13,948 bases of DNA. Source: Ferroplasmaceae archaeon UBA567. Lineage in GTDB: Archaea > Thermoplasmatota > Thermoplasmata > Thermoplasmatales > Thermoplasmataceae. The stretch's first letter is position 1; each line of letters begins with the position of its first letter. Below the pieces are notes generated by a model. It made no database searches, was not told the DNA's origin, and worked only from the letters and a program-made list of their open reading frames with translations. The stretch is taken from the NCBI GenBank assembly GCA_002505185.1, contig DAUP01000096.1, positions 5,461 to 19,408 of the forward strand, written 5' to 3'. The translations under genes were made by a program, and so were the position numbers. Below, piece by piece: positions 6,420 through 13,077 of this stretch.

Positions 6420-7685
6420 ATGGATGTGGTTAAAATGAATATTATAGAAAACATTCTTTTCAACCATTCCGTGGAACCTGTAAAATATGTTTCTCCTGGA
6501 GACATAGTAACTGTGAATGTTGACAGGGTCATAATGGTTGATATGGCTGCCCTGCACCCGGAATTTCTGGACAATCCTCCAGTTAAGCCATTTGACCCGG
6601 AGAAGATATCACTGGTGTTTGACCATTATGTCCCGGCTCCAAATATAGAAATAGCGAACAGAGTAAACCGGCTAAGAAAAGTGGTTGACAGATGGGGTAT
6701 TAAAGACTTTTATGATGTGGGAAGAGGTGGCATATCCCATGTACTGGGAGGCGAAAAAGGGTGGTTCAGGCCAGGTAGCCTCATAGCAAATACAGATTCA
6801 CATACCATAGCCACCGGTGCATTCAACACTCTTGGGAGAGGATTAGGCACTCCTGAGGTCATGAATATTATAGCAACGGGGAAAACATGGTTTCCAGTGG
6901 GTGAAACCCTGAAAATAAATCTGGAAAACAGGATAAAGCCACATACCTCTGCTAAGGATGTGTTTTTTTATATGGCATCTAAGATTGGAGATATACCGAA
7001 CAAAAATATAGAGTTCTCTGGAAATGGAATAGAATACCTTAATATAGATCAGAGGAGCTCCATATCTACAATGTGTGCCGAGGTGAGTGCCGAATTTGCA
7101 GTATTCCCAGAGGATAAAATTTTAAAACAGTATATGAATGAAAGAGGATATATGGATTATCACGCCGCTGTACCTGACACCAATGCCGAATATATTGATG
7201 AAATGTCCATAGATATGGGAAAAATAGAACCTATGGTGGCAATGCCAGACAGAATCATAGGCAATATAAAACCGATTTCTGAAATAGGAAGGGTGGAAAT
7301 AGACGTTGCAGTTGTAGGTTCATGTGCAAACGGGCGGCTGTCTGATATAAGGGATGTTGCAGAAGTGCTGAATGGCAGGAAAATAAGTGATAGAACAAGA
7401 TTTGTCGTAACACCTGCCTCAAAGGCAATATACGAAGAGGCTTCACGGCTTGGATATATAAGTACAATAATGGAAGCAAATGCCATGGTCACCAATCCCA
7501 CATGTGGTGCATGCCTTGGCGGGCATATGGGCGTTGTTGGCAATGGCGATAATGTCATAAGCTCCACAACCAGGAACTTTAAGGGCAGGATGGGGGGAAG
7601 TGGTGCTAAAATTTACCTGGCGTCGGCACGGTCTGTGGCAATTTCGGCTCTTAAGGGGCATATAGCGGGGGATTTAAATGAATAA
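6420..7685 (+). CDS. Aconitase-family hydro-lyase, large subunit (homoaconitase / 3-isopropylmalate dehydratase group)
   Basis: This is the large, iron-sulfur subunit of a two-subunit dehydratase. It isomerises 2- to 3-hydroxy-di/tricarboxylates (homocitrate to homoisocitrate, or 2- to 3-isopropylmalate). Length, 421 residues, matches archaeal LeuC/HacA. The three [4Fe-4S] cysteines are present: GSCANGR (C302) and NPTCGACLGGH (C362, C365). Also visible are DHYVPAPN (68-75), TDSHT (125-129), and RNFKGRMGG (385-393). The central block reads ISTMCAEVSAEFAVFPEDKIL (about 215-235), not the usual LeuC form MTICNMAIEAGAKAG; the FPxD ending recalls fungal homoaconitases. Homocitrate synthase elsewhere in the window supports a homoaconitase role, but substrate cannot be read from sequence. 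An alternative ATG at 6435 (MNIIENIL) coincides with where family homology starts. It overlaps the small-subunit gene by 8 nt, indicating translational coupling. Confidence 0.88.
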   Translation: MDVVKMNIIENILFNHSVEPVKYVSPGDIVTVNVDRVIMVDMAALHPEFLDNPPVKPFDPEKISLVFDHYVPAPNIEIANRVNRLRKVVDRWGIKDFYDVGRGGISHVLGGEKGWFRPGSLIANTDSHTIATGAFNTLGRGLGTPEVMNIIATGKTWFPVGETLKINLENRIKPHTSAKDVFFYMASKIGDIPNKNIEFSGNGIEYLNIDQRSSISTMCAEVSAEFAVFPEDKILKQYMNERGYMDYHAAVPDTNAEYIDEMSIDMGKIEPMVAMPDRIIGNIKPISEIGRVEIDVAVVGSCANGRLSDIRDVAEVLNGRKISDRTRFVVTPASKAIYEEASRLGYISTIMEANAMVTNPTCGACLGGHMGVVGNGDNVISSTTRNFKGRMGGSGAKIYLASARSVAISALKGHIAGDLNE

Positions 7686-8181
7686 TATAAATGGAAGGGT
7701 ATGGATTTTTGGAGACGATATCAATACTGATCTGATGTACCCTCAGATCTGCTATACATTGCCACAGGAAGAAAAACCGTACCATGCAATGGAGGCAAAC
7801 CGGCCTGGCTGGGCTGGCATGGTCAGAAAGGGAGATATAATTATTGGGGGAAGAAATTTTGGGACAGGGTCAAGCAGGCCTGCGGCTGATAACCTGAAGA
7901 ATCTGGGTATAGTTTGCGTTATTGCGGAATCTATAAATGGCTTATTTCTCAGGAATGCTGTAAATTCTGGTTTACCGGCACTGGAAATACATGGAATTTC
8001 AGGCATTGCAAGGGAAGGTGATACCATTGTTATTGATTTTGTTAACAGCATTATAAAAAATGCAAGAACGGAAGAAATGATCAATTTTAAACCATTGCCT
8101 GCCTTCCTTATGGAAATAATAGAGAACGGTGGTATAATAAATATATTGAAAAATAAGGGTATGCTGGGAAAGCCCCTATGA
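7678..8181 (+). CDS. Aconitase-family hydro-lyase, small subunit (LeuD/HacB-like)
   Basis: This 167-residue swivel-domain subunit completes the active site of the enzyme encoded just upstream. Length is typical for archaeal LeuD/HacB. Recognisable features are GDDINTD (12-18), the substrate-contact loop that follows, NFGTGSSRP (60-68), and VIAESINGLFLRNAVNSGLPAL (81-102). Two departures stand out. The specificity loop reads YPQICYTL (21-28), where isopropylmalate isomerases and methanogen homoaconitases carry a PxRYLxx motif. The usual GCGSSRE is GTGSSRP; the GTG form is found in fungal homoaconitase, but proline after the arginine is not typical of either. A related dehydratase such as a 2,3-dimethylmalate or citramalate-type enzyme is therefore possible. 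A G-rich stretch (GCGGGGGAT) ends 6 nt before the ATG and could act as a ribosome binding site inside the operon. Its stop overlaps that of the convergent transporter by 6 nt. Confidence 0.85.
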   Translation: MNNINGRVWIFGDDINTDLMYPQICYTLPQEEKPYHAMEANRPGWAGMVRKGDIIIGGRNFGTGSSRPAADNLKNLGIVCVIAESINGLFLRNAVNSGLPALEIHGISGIAREGDTIVIDFVNSIIKNARTEEMINFKPLPAFLMEIIENGGIINILKNKGMLGKPL

Positions 8182-8185
8182 GGGG
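8173..8185. other. Short perfect hairpin at the overlapping stops of two convergent genes
   Basis: CCCCT-ATG-AGGGG is a 5-bp GC-rich stem with a 3-nt loop. It spans exactly the stop codons of the small-subunit gene (8179-8181) and the convergent transporter (8176-8178). Being symmetrical, it could form in both transcripts. Whether it pauses or ends transcription is unknown, since it lacks a following T-run. Confidence 0.3.
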
Positions 8186-9345
8186 ACAACCTTTATCAAA
8201 TTGCCCCTTGCAAGAAATATTAATGGGAGAAAAACCAGTCCAAGTACACCCATGGATAACCACGCAAGCTCATAATTATAGCTCGATACAATTAGTGTAA
8301 AAATTACTGGCACTGCCACTGCCACAAGGAGCTGCAGTGTGTTTACAAAGGAAAGTGTGAGTGAAACTAGGTCCCGACGTGCCAGGTACCTTACAATGGT
8401 ATATGTTATTGACATACCATATACTGTAATCATTCCTATGGCAATGGCTATAATTATTATAAAAATATAATAGTGAATGAATCCTATCAATATAAGGGAC
8501 AGGGAAAGTACTATGTTTATTGCAATGAACGTACCTATTTTGTATTTAGTCCTTGAAAAATGATATCCCCCAAGAATGCCACCCAAGAATCCGATTATCA
8601 AAAAGAGTGCGGATATGCTACCGGCTAAGTCTATACTATACTTTATTGATTCAAGATAGTATACAAAGAATTGCCCTATTATGGTTTCACTTACCATACT
8701 TGCTATTCCTATGAATGCCACCAGTATGATTATCCTGTTTGAAAAAACCTTCTTAAAACTGGTGAAAATATCTGATTTGTTAGTCTTTATATTCTCTATG
8801 TTCCTGAACAGGAAAACTAGAACAACGAATAACCCAAGTGTAGCCAGACCCGCTATTATAAAGGGTATTCTGTATCCCATATACTGGTCAAGAATTGCCC
8901 ATCCAATTATTCCTACTCCACCACCTACATTGAATGCACCGTTATAAATTCCTATATGAAATGCATATTTGTTTTCAGGAACAATAGAAGCAAGGAGGCT
9001 CAGTGCAGGTGAGAAGAAAAGGGCAGCAGAGAGTCCAGCCAGAAATCTGGAAATTATAAGTTCAATAAAATTCCCTGAAAGCCCGGATGTTATTGCAAAA
9101 ATAGACACAAACAGCAGTCCTATCAGGGATGTTGTTTTATCACCTATGTATGAAGAAAGGTAGCCCCCCAGTACCTGAAACATGGCAATCCCTACATAAA
9201 ACGCTGTAACAAGTGTACCAAGTTCCACAACAGTCAGGTTCATTGCTGTTTTTATGTATTCCAGGGCAGGAGCCATGTCCATCCAGTTTAATGCATACAA
9301 CGCCCTAGCAGTATGAACCAGTCCGGCCCTGGCACCATAATTCAT
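8176..9345 (-). CDS. MFS transporter, substrate unknown
   Basis: This 389-residue, roughly 12-span permease has clear MFS signatures. Motif A between spans 2 and 3 reads GGYLSSYIGDK (60-70), followed by a long hydrophobic span. Span 4 contains ISRFLAGLSAALFFSPALSLLASIVPE (98-124), and the central cytoplasmic loop is RNIENIKTNKSDIFTSFKK (181-199). The first span starts ARALYALNWMDMAPALEYI, resembling the YxDR...PALP opening of metabolite:H+ symporters. The substrate is not deducible. The frame is open to an ATG at 9366. The ATG at 9345 is chosen because a TATA box (9365-9374) is centred 25 nt upstream and a G-rich GGTGGATGA lies just before it; the longer start would overlap that box. It is convergent with the dehydratase operon (6-nt overlap) and 126 nt downstream of the phosphoesterase gene. 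Confidence 0.85.
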   Translation of the reverse strand: MNYGARAGLVHTARALYALNWMDMAPALEYIKTAMNLTVVELGTLVTAFYVGIAMFQVLGGYLSSYIGDKTTSLIGLLFVSIFAITSGLSGNFIELIISRFLAGLSAALFFSPALSLLASIVPENKYAFHIGIYNGAFNVGGGVGIIGWAILDQYMGYRIPFIIAGLATLGLFVVLVFLFRNIENIKTNKSDIFTSFKKVFSNRIIILVAFIGIASMVSETIIGQFFVYYLESIKYSIDLAGSISALFLIIGFLGGILGGYHFSRTKYKIGTFIAINIVLSLSLILIGFIHYYIFIIIIAIAIGMITVYGMSITYTIVRYLARRDLVSLTLSFVNTLQLLVAVAVPVIFTLIVSSYNYELAWLSMGVLGLVFLPLIFLARGNLIKVVPS

Positions 9346-9364
9346 CCACCAGTATTTATACCAC

Positions 9365-9374
9365 ATTTATAAAT
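9365..9374 (-). promoter_or_regulatory. TATA box for the MFS transporter at 8176-9345
   Basis: ATTTATAAAT on the minus strand, centred 25 nt upstream of the ATG at 9345. It fixes the start choice against the upstream ATG at 9366. Confidence 0.55.
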
Positions 9375-9471
9375 CCATCTGCACTCTGAAAAACTTGTTA
9401 AAATGATGCTTTGATATTTTTATAAATGGTGCTCAACTTGATGGTGATGTGTATATTGTTAATTTAAATAA

Positions 9472-10161
9472 TTATACATAATATTTTTTTAATTTTTCAT
9501 ATATATCACTGTCTGGTATCAATGCCTTTAGCTTTTTTAGCATTTTTTCATTGTCATAAACAACCCTTTTGAATAATACAGACTGTTTTTCTGTATCTAT
9601 AACAGCATATGAGGGTTTTCCGGTGAAATCCCTTGCCTGCCCTGCGCTGCCGGGATTTATTATTTTATTCCTGTAAACCATCATAAAATGTGTGTGTCCT
9701 ATGAGTATAAAATCGTGGCCGTCAAAAAATTGTTTGTCCCTGAAAACCTTTTCTGCCTCATTGGCAAAGAGATATCCGTCAAGATTGTTGTATGGTGATG
9801 CATGTGTCATGTAGAATTTTTTTCCGTCTATTTCCTTATCTTCATTTAACCTGAATGTTTTCAGGAAATCCAGTTCGTTCTTTCCAAGTAGTTTCATGCT
9901 TATATTTTCCCTTGTGTAATCACTGAGTTCCAGCATATCGAAAGAACAGTTGCACGAAGATCCTGTCAAAACTGCGTTGTCGTGGTTTCCCATTATGTTT
10001 ATATCACTGTTGCTCCTGAGAAAATCTATGACCTTGTCGGGTTCCGGCCCATAATCCACAGCATCACCGAGAAATATCATTTTGTCATATTTCTCTTTTT
10101 CACATGCGGAAAGCAGGGAATCTAAATTCCCGTGTATATCAGATATAACAAGAAGTTTCAT
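9472..10161 (-). CDS. Metallophosphoesterase of the YfcE/MJ0936 type
   Basis: A 229-residue calcineurin-like phosphoesterase with the complete dimetal set: SDIHGN (D8, H10), GDAVDYGP (D33), GNHD (N59, H60), THASP (H120), GHTH (H156, H158) and the NPGSAGQ signature (169-175) typical of small archaeal/bacterial phosphodiesterases such as MJ0936 and YfcE. It is expected to be a cytosolic, Mn/Ni-dependent hydrolase; the physiological substrate is unknown for most of this family. An upstream ATG at 10176 is in frame. The ATG at 10161 is preferred because it gives the canonical MKLLVISDIHGN opening and sits 26 nt from a TATA box (10181-10191). The gene is divergent from arsR; the arsR-side inverted repeat abuts its promoter, so arsenic-linked control is conceivable. 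A CNC pair (C70, C72) lies after the GNHD motif. Confidence 0.9.
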   Translation of the reverse strand: MKLLVISDIHGNLDSLLSACEKEKYDKMIFLGDAVDYGPEPDKVIDFLRSNSDINIMGNHDNAVLTGSSCNCSFDMLELSDYTRENISMKLLGKNELDFLKTFRLNEDKEIDGKKFYMTHASPYNNLDGYLFANEAEKVFRDKQFFDGHDFILIGHTHFMMVYRNKIINPGSAGQARDFTGKPSYAVIDTEKQSVLFKRVVYDNEKMLKKLKALIPDSDIYEKLKKYYV

Positions 10162-10180
10162 TCTATTAAATGGCATATCC

Positions 10181-10191
10181 CTATTTAATAT
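10181..10191 (-). promoter_or_regulatory. TATA box for the phosphoesterase gene
   Basis: Minus-strand TATTAAATAG core, centred about 26 nt upstream of the ATG at 10161. The ATATGTAA half-site starts at 10192, directly at the position of the TFB recognition element for this promoter. Confidence 0.55.
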
Positions 10192-10231
10192 ATATGTAAA
10201 TAATTACATATGAAATATTATTTATATGTAA
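10192..10231 (+). promoter_or_regulatory. Putative ArsR operator with three half-sites in the divergent promoter region
   Basis: The 8-mer ATATGTAA occurs at 10192-10199, inverted as TTACATAT at 10204-10211, and again forward at 10224-10231. Copies 1 and 2 form a near-perfect 20-bp palindrome. Copies 2 and 3 form a second inverted pair with a 12-nt spacer. Copy 3 overlaps the arsR TATA box and copy 1 touches the phosphoesterase promoter, so one regulator could repress both directions. ArsR-family proteins bind AT-rich inverted repeats overlapping promoters, which fits. Confidence 0.5.
10217..10228 (+). promoter_or_regulatory. TATA box for arsR-arsB
   Basis: ATTATTTATATG, centred about 26 nt upstream of the ATG at 10249. 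It overlaps the third ATATGTAA half-site, so a bound repressor would block TBP. Confidence 0.6.
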
Positions 10232-10248
10232 TTCTGATTTCCTCCCTA

Positions 10249-10566
10249 ATGGAAAAAATTAGGGATATCAATATTTATAAAATGCTATCAGATGGCATCA
10301 GGCTGCATATCCTGAAAATCTTATCCACAAAAGATATGCAGGTAACAGATTTAGTGAGGGAATTAAGCATTGACCAGCCGTTGATATCCCATAAACTGAA
10401 GGAACTCAGGGAAAATGGGCTGGTAATTAGCCACAGATCAGGAAAGAATATTATATATTCACTCTCAGATAAATCACTGAACGAGGTGATTCGTGTAACT
10501 GAAAATGCGGGAAACAAGATAGATTTGGTATGCAATTGTGCTGAATGCGATACAGATAATATATGA
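10249..10566 (+). CDS. arsR: ArsR-family metalloregulatory repressor with C-terminal cysteine site
   Basis: A 105-residue ArsR/SmtB winged-helix repressor. The DNA-binding helices read MQVTDLVRELSIDQPLISHKLKELRENGLV (30-59), with wing residues SHRSGKNIIYSL (61-72). Typical ArsR proteins bind As(III) through ELCVCDL in helix 3. Here that helix (TDLVREL) has no cysteine, and the only cysteines form CNCAEC near the C-terminus (C95, C97, C100), a relocated inducer site comparable to that reported for the Acidithiobacillus ferrooxidans ArsR. The ligand is taken to be As(III)/Sb(III) because arsB follows. The frame is open from an ATG at 10210, but a TATA box (10217-10228) lies inside that extension and 26 nt before the ATG at 10249, so the shorter start is chosen. 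It overlaps arsB by 4 nt (ATGA), the usual coupling arrangement. Confidence 0.88.
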   Translation: MEKIRDINIYKMLSDGIRLHILKILSTKDMQVTDLVRELSIDQPLISHKLKELRENGLVISHRSGKNIIYSLSDKSLNEVIRVTENAGNKIDLVCNCAECDTDNI

Positions 10567-11852
10567 CTTTCCTATTCTATCTTGCCCTTTTAATTTTTGC
10601 CCTTACACTGGTAATGGTGCTCAAGAAACCAAAAAATATAGGAATAGGTTACTCTGCACTGGCCGGTGCACTTGTTACAGTTTTACTGGGAATATCAACA
10701 TTAAGTGATATAATTACAGTATGGAATATAGTATGGAATGCAACATTCACATTTATTTCCATAATCATAATTTCATTGATACTGGATGAGGCAGGTTTTT
10801 TTGAGTTTATTGCCTATAAAATCGCTTTATACTCAAAGGGCAACGGAAAAAAATTATTTATATTCATAATCCTGCTGGGATCGGCTATTTCTGCAATTTT
10901 TGCCAATGATGGTACCGCTTTGATACTTACACCAATAGTTTATGCAATATTATACAGATCAAACTTTTCAAAAAACAGGATACTCCCATTTATAATGGCT
11001 ACTGGTTTCATTGCAGATACGGCAAGTATACCATTCATCGTCAGTAACCTTGTAAATCTTGTAACCGCCGGATATTTCCACATAACATTTTCAAGGTATA
11101 CAGAAATTATGCTGATTCCTGATATTGTATCAATAATTGCAAGCCTGTCGGTTCTGTATATTTATTACCGTAAAAGCATAAAGGAGGATTTTCATACGGA
11201 CCCCAGCATAAAACCTTCCTCATTCATAAAAGACAGAAGAATATTCCTAATGGCATTTCCCCTGACAGCGCTTCTTATGGTTCTGTACTTCCTGTCTGGA
11301 TTTATCCATATTCCAATTTCATTTATTGCAATGCCCTTTGCACTGATGTTTTATATTGTGGCGCGGATAGATGGAAAGATAAATGCAAACTATGTGGTAA
11401 AAATAGCTCCCTGGCAGGTTGTGTTATTCTCACTGGGAATGTATATAATTGTATTTGGTGTCAGCAAAAACGGACTTAATTCCATTTATATACCCATATT
11501 GAATTATTTTTCTGCACTCCCCGGACCGCTGGCAATTATTACTACTGGATTCTTCTTTGCCATGAATGCAGCATTCATGAATAATATGCCATCGGTAATG
11601 ATTGGGGATATTGCAATATCAGGTATTGCACATCCAGGACTACTTATGTATGCCAATATAATAGGAAACGATATAGGCCCGAAGTTCACTCCCATAGGGT
11701 CCCTGGCCACGCTCCTGTGGCTTTATACACTTGAAAGAAAAAATTCCATAAAAATTTCCTTTGCCTATTATATGAAAACAGGGTTTATACTTGCTGTTCC
11801 TGTATTATTTTTCACACTGCTCTCACTGTATATTACATCACTGGTTATCTGA
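10563..11852 (+). CDS. arsB: Arsenite efflux pump ArsB
   Basis: ArsB exports arsenite/antimonite across the membrane, alone using the proton gradient or, in other organisms, with the ArsA ATPase. The 429-residue length equals that of the E. coli protein, with about 12 hydrophobic spans. Family signatures of the ArsB/NhaD ion-transporter group are clear: FANDGTALILTPIV (113-126), ADTASIPFIVSNLVN (151-165), NNMPSVMIGD (340-349) and GNDIGPKFTPIGSLATLLWL (368-387), the last being strongly conserved in ArsB. No arsA, arsC or ACR3 occurs in the window, so this is a minimal arsRB operon for As(III) only, within what is shown. It starts inside the arsR stop (4-nt overlap) with no distinct ribosome binding site. 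Its last 15 nt overlap the end of the convergent homocitrate synthase gene. Confidence 0.95.
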   Translation: MTFLFYLALLIFALTLVMVLKKPKNIGIGYSALAGALVTVLLGISTLSDIITVWNIVWNATFTFISIIIISLILDEAGFFEFIAYKIALYSKGNGKKLFIFIILLGSAISAIFANDGTALILTPIVYAILYRSNFSKNRILPFIMATGFIADTASIPFIVSNLVNLVTAGYFHITFSRYTEIMLIPDIVSIIASLSVLYIYYRKSIKEDFHTDPSIKPSSFIKDRRIFLMAFPLTALLMVLYFLSGFIHIPISFIAMPFALMFYIVARIDGKINANYVVKIAPWQVVLFSLGMYIIVFGVSKNGLNSIYIPILNYFSALPGPLAIITTGFFFAMNAAFMNNMPSVMIGDIAISGIAHPGLLMYANIIGNDIGPKFTPIGSLATLLWLYTLERKNSIKISFAYYMKTGFILAVPVLFFTLLSLYITSLVI

Positions 11853-12956
11853 ACTTGCTATGGCTTTTAAATCATCCTCACTATAAACTATGTTGTTGTT
11901 TTTAATTTTTTCCAGCATGCCTGATATTTTATTTTCATCCAGATGCATACCCATGCTTTCCAGTTTTTCGCGAAGGGCATGTTTTCCTGAATATTTATCA
12001 ATGGTAAATGCACGTTGTATGCCCAGCCTGGCCGGGTCGATGAATTCATATGTCCTGGCATTGTTTATTATTCCACCAACATGAACACCTGATTTATGTG
12101 TGAATGCATTTGCACCGGTTACAGGATAATTTGGAGGCATGGTTATCCCGCTATATTTTTCAACCAATTCTGAAAGGGGTTTGAGTGACATTAGATTTAC
12201 TGCATCTATATTCATATGGTAATTCAGCAGAACACCAAAGGCCTGCAGGGGTGTGATTCCAACCCTCTCCCCCAGCCCGTTGACTGTGGTATGTATAATA
12301 GTGGCACCAGATTCTGCAGCTGCAAGGCCATTGGCCAGAGCCATTCCCATGTCGTTGTGCCCATGGAAATCATATTCAACATTTTTTATATCGCTTATAT
12401 TATTGAATATGTATGCAGTTTTCTCAGGAGTCAGTATGCCAAGTGTGTCAGCTATTGACACCCTGTCAGCCCCTGCTTCTACAGCTGTTTTTATTACATC
12501 CCTTAAAAAATTTATGTCGGTTCTTGAGGCATCTTCAGCTGTAAACCTCACCGGTATCCCGGTAGAAGATGCGTAGCTAACAGAATCATATATTATATCA
12601 AGTGCCTCGGTACGGCTCTTGTGTGTTTTATAGTCAAGATGTATATCACTGATTCCGTAAAATATTGCTATCCTATCCACATTCAGTGATGCGGCTGAAT
12701 CGATATCAGAATTTACAGCCCTGCTATGGGCAATTATCTCTGAGTTTATTGTTCCTGATGCTTTCATTTCCATGATTTCTCTTATTGCTTCATAAATATC
12801 GGCAGAAACAAGTGGATGCCCTGCCTCTATCATTGCAATATGTGCATTTGAAAGGAGTTTAGCTATTTCTATTCTCTGATTTTTACTGAACAGTACTCCA
12901 GGAGTTTGTTCTCCTTCCCTCAATGTTGAATCCAGTATCCCAACTTTATGCGGCAT
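11838..12956 (-). CDS. Homocitrate synthase (LysS/NifV-type, DRE-TIM metallolyase)
   Basis: Condenses acetyl-CoA with 2-oxoglutarate to homocitrate, the first step of the alpha-aminoadipate lysine route. The 372-residue length fits archaeal/Thermus homocitrate synthases and is too short for isopropylmalate synthase with its C-terminal regulatory domain. Signatures are ILDSTLREGEQTPGV (7-21, metal ligand D9, R13, E14), IEAGHP (43-48), FYGISDIHLDYKTHKSRTEAL (99-119, very like Sulfolobus-type homocitrate synthase), RFTAEDASRTD (137-147), YDFHGHNDMGMA (195-206, metal ligands H198 and H200), HTTVNGLGERVG (222-233) and THKSGVHVGG (286-295). Citramalate synthase is the main alternative; the IEAGHP and SDIH segments favour homocitrate. 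The other enzymes of a lysine route are absent except perhaps the LeuC/LeuD-like pair at 6420-8181. Its promoter is divergent from that of the sugar kinase. Confidence 0.88.
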   Translation of the reverse strand: MPHKVGILDSTLREGEQTPGVLFSKNQRIEIAKLLSNAHIAMIEAGHPLVSADIYEAIREIMEMKASGTINSEIIAHSRAVNSDIDSAASLNVDRIAIFYGISDIHLDYKTHKSRTEALDIIYDSVSYASSTGIPVRFTAEDASRTDINFLRDVIKTAVEAGADRVSIADTLGILTPEKTAYIFNNISDIKNVEYDFHGHNDMGMALANGLAAAESGATIIHTTVNGLGERVGITPLQAFGVLLNYHMNIDAVNLMSLKPLSELVEKYSGITMPPNYPVTGANAFTHKSGVHVGGIINNARTYEFIDPARLGIQRAFTIDKYSGKHALREKLESMGMHLDENKISGMLEKIKNNNIVYSEDDLKAIASSDNQ

Positions 12957-12974
12957 ATTATCAGGGTTGTATGC

Positions 12975-12985
12975 CTATTTAATAG
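12975..12985 (-). promoter_or_regulatory. TATA box for homocitrate synthase
   Basis: CTATTTAATAG (nearly symmetrical), centred about 24 nt upstream of the ATG at 12956. Confidence 0.55.
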
Positions 12986-12993
12986 ATAAAAGT

Positions 12994-13019
12994 TTCGTAT
13001 TATTTTTACTAATTTCGCA
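12994..13019 (-). promoter_or_regulatory. Putative upstream element: paired AT(A/G)CGAAA motifs before homocitrate synthase
   Basis: On the minus strand two motifs, ATGCGAAAT and ATACGAAAC, lie about 19 nt apart (close to two helical turns), just upstream of the TATA box. The inner copy forms AATACGAA, identical to the 8-mer in the dehydratase operon's putative operator. Confidence 0.35.
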
Positions 13020-13047
13020 TATTTCATTGTGATGAGTAAATGAAAAG

Positions 13048-13057
13048 TATTTTTAAT
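13048..13057 (+). promoter_or_regulatory. TATA-like box for the sugar kinase
   Basis: GTATTTTTAA, centred about 26 nt before the ATG at 13078, consistent with a leaderless message. Confidence 0.45.
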
Positions 13058-13077
13058 CATTGTTCATTCATGGTTTC

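Noticed and set aside
7160..7661. Minus-strand frames inside the dehydratase large subunit, and 7752-8189 inside the small subunit
   Set aside because: They are shadows opposite genes with intact cluster and active-site motifs.
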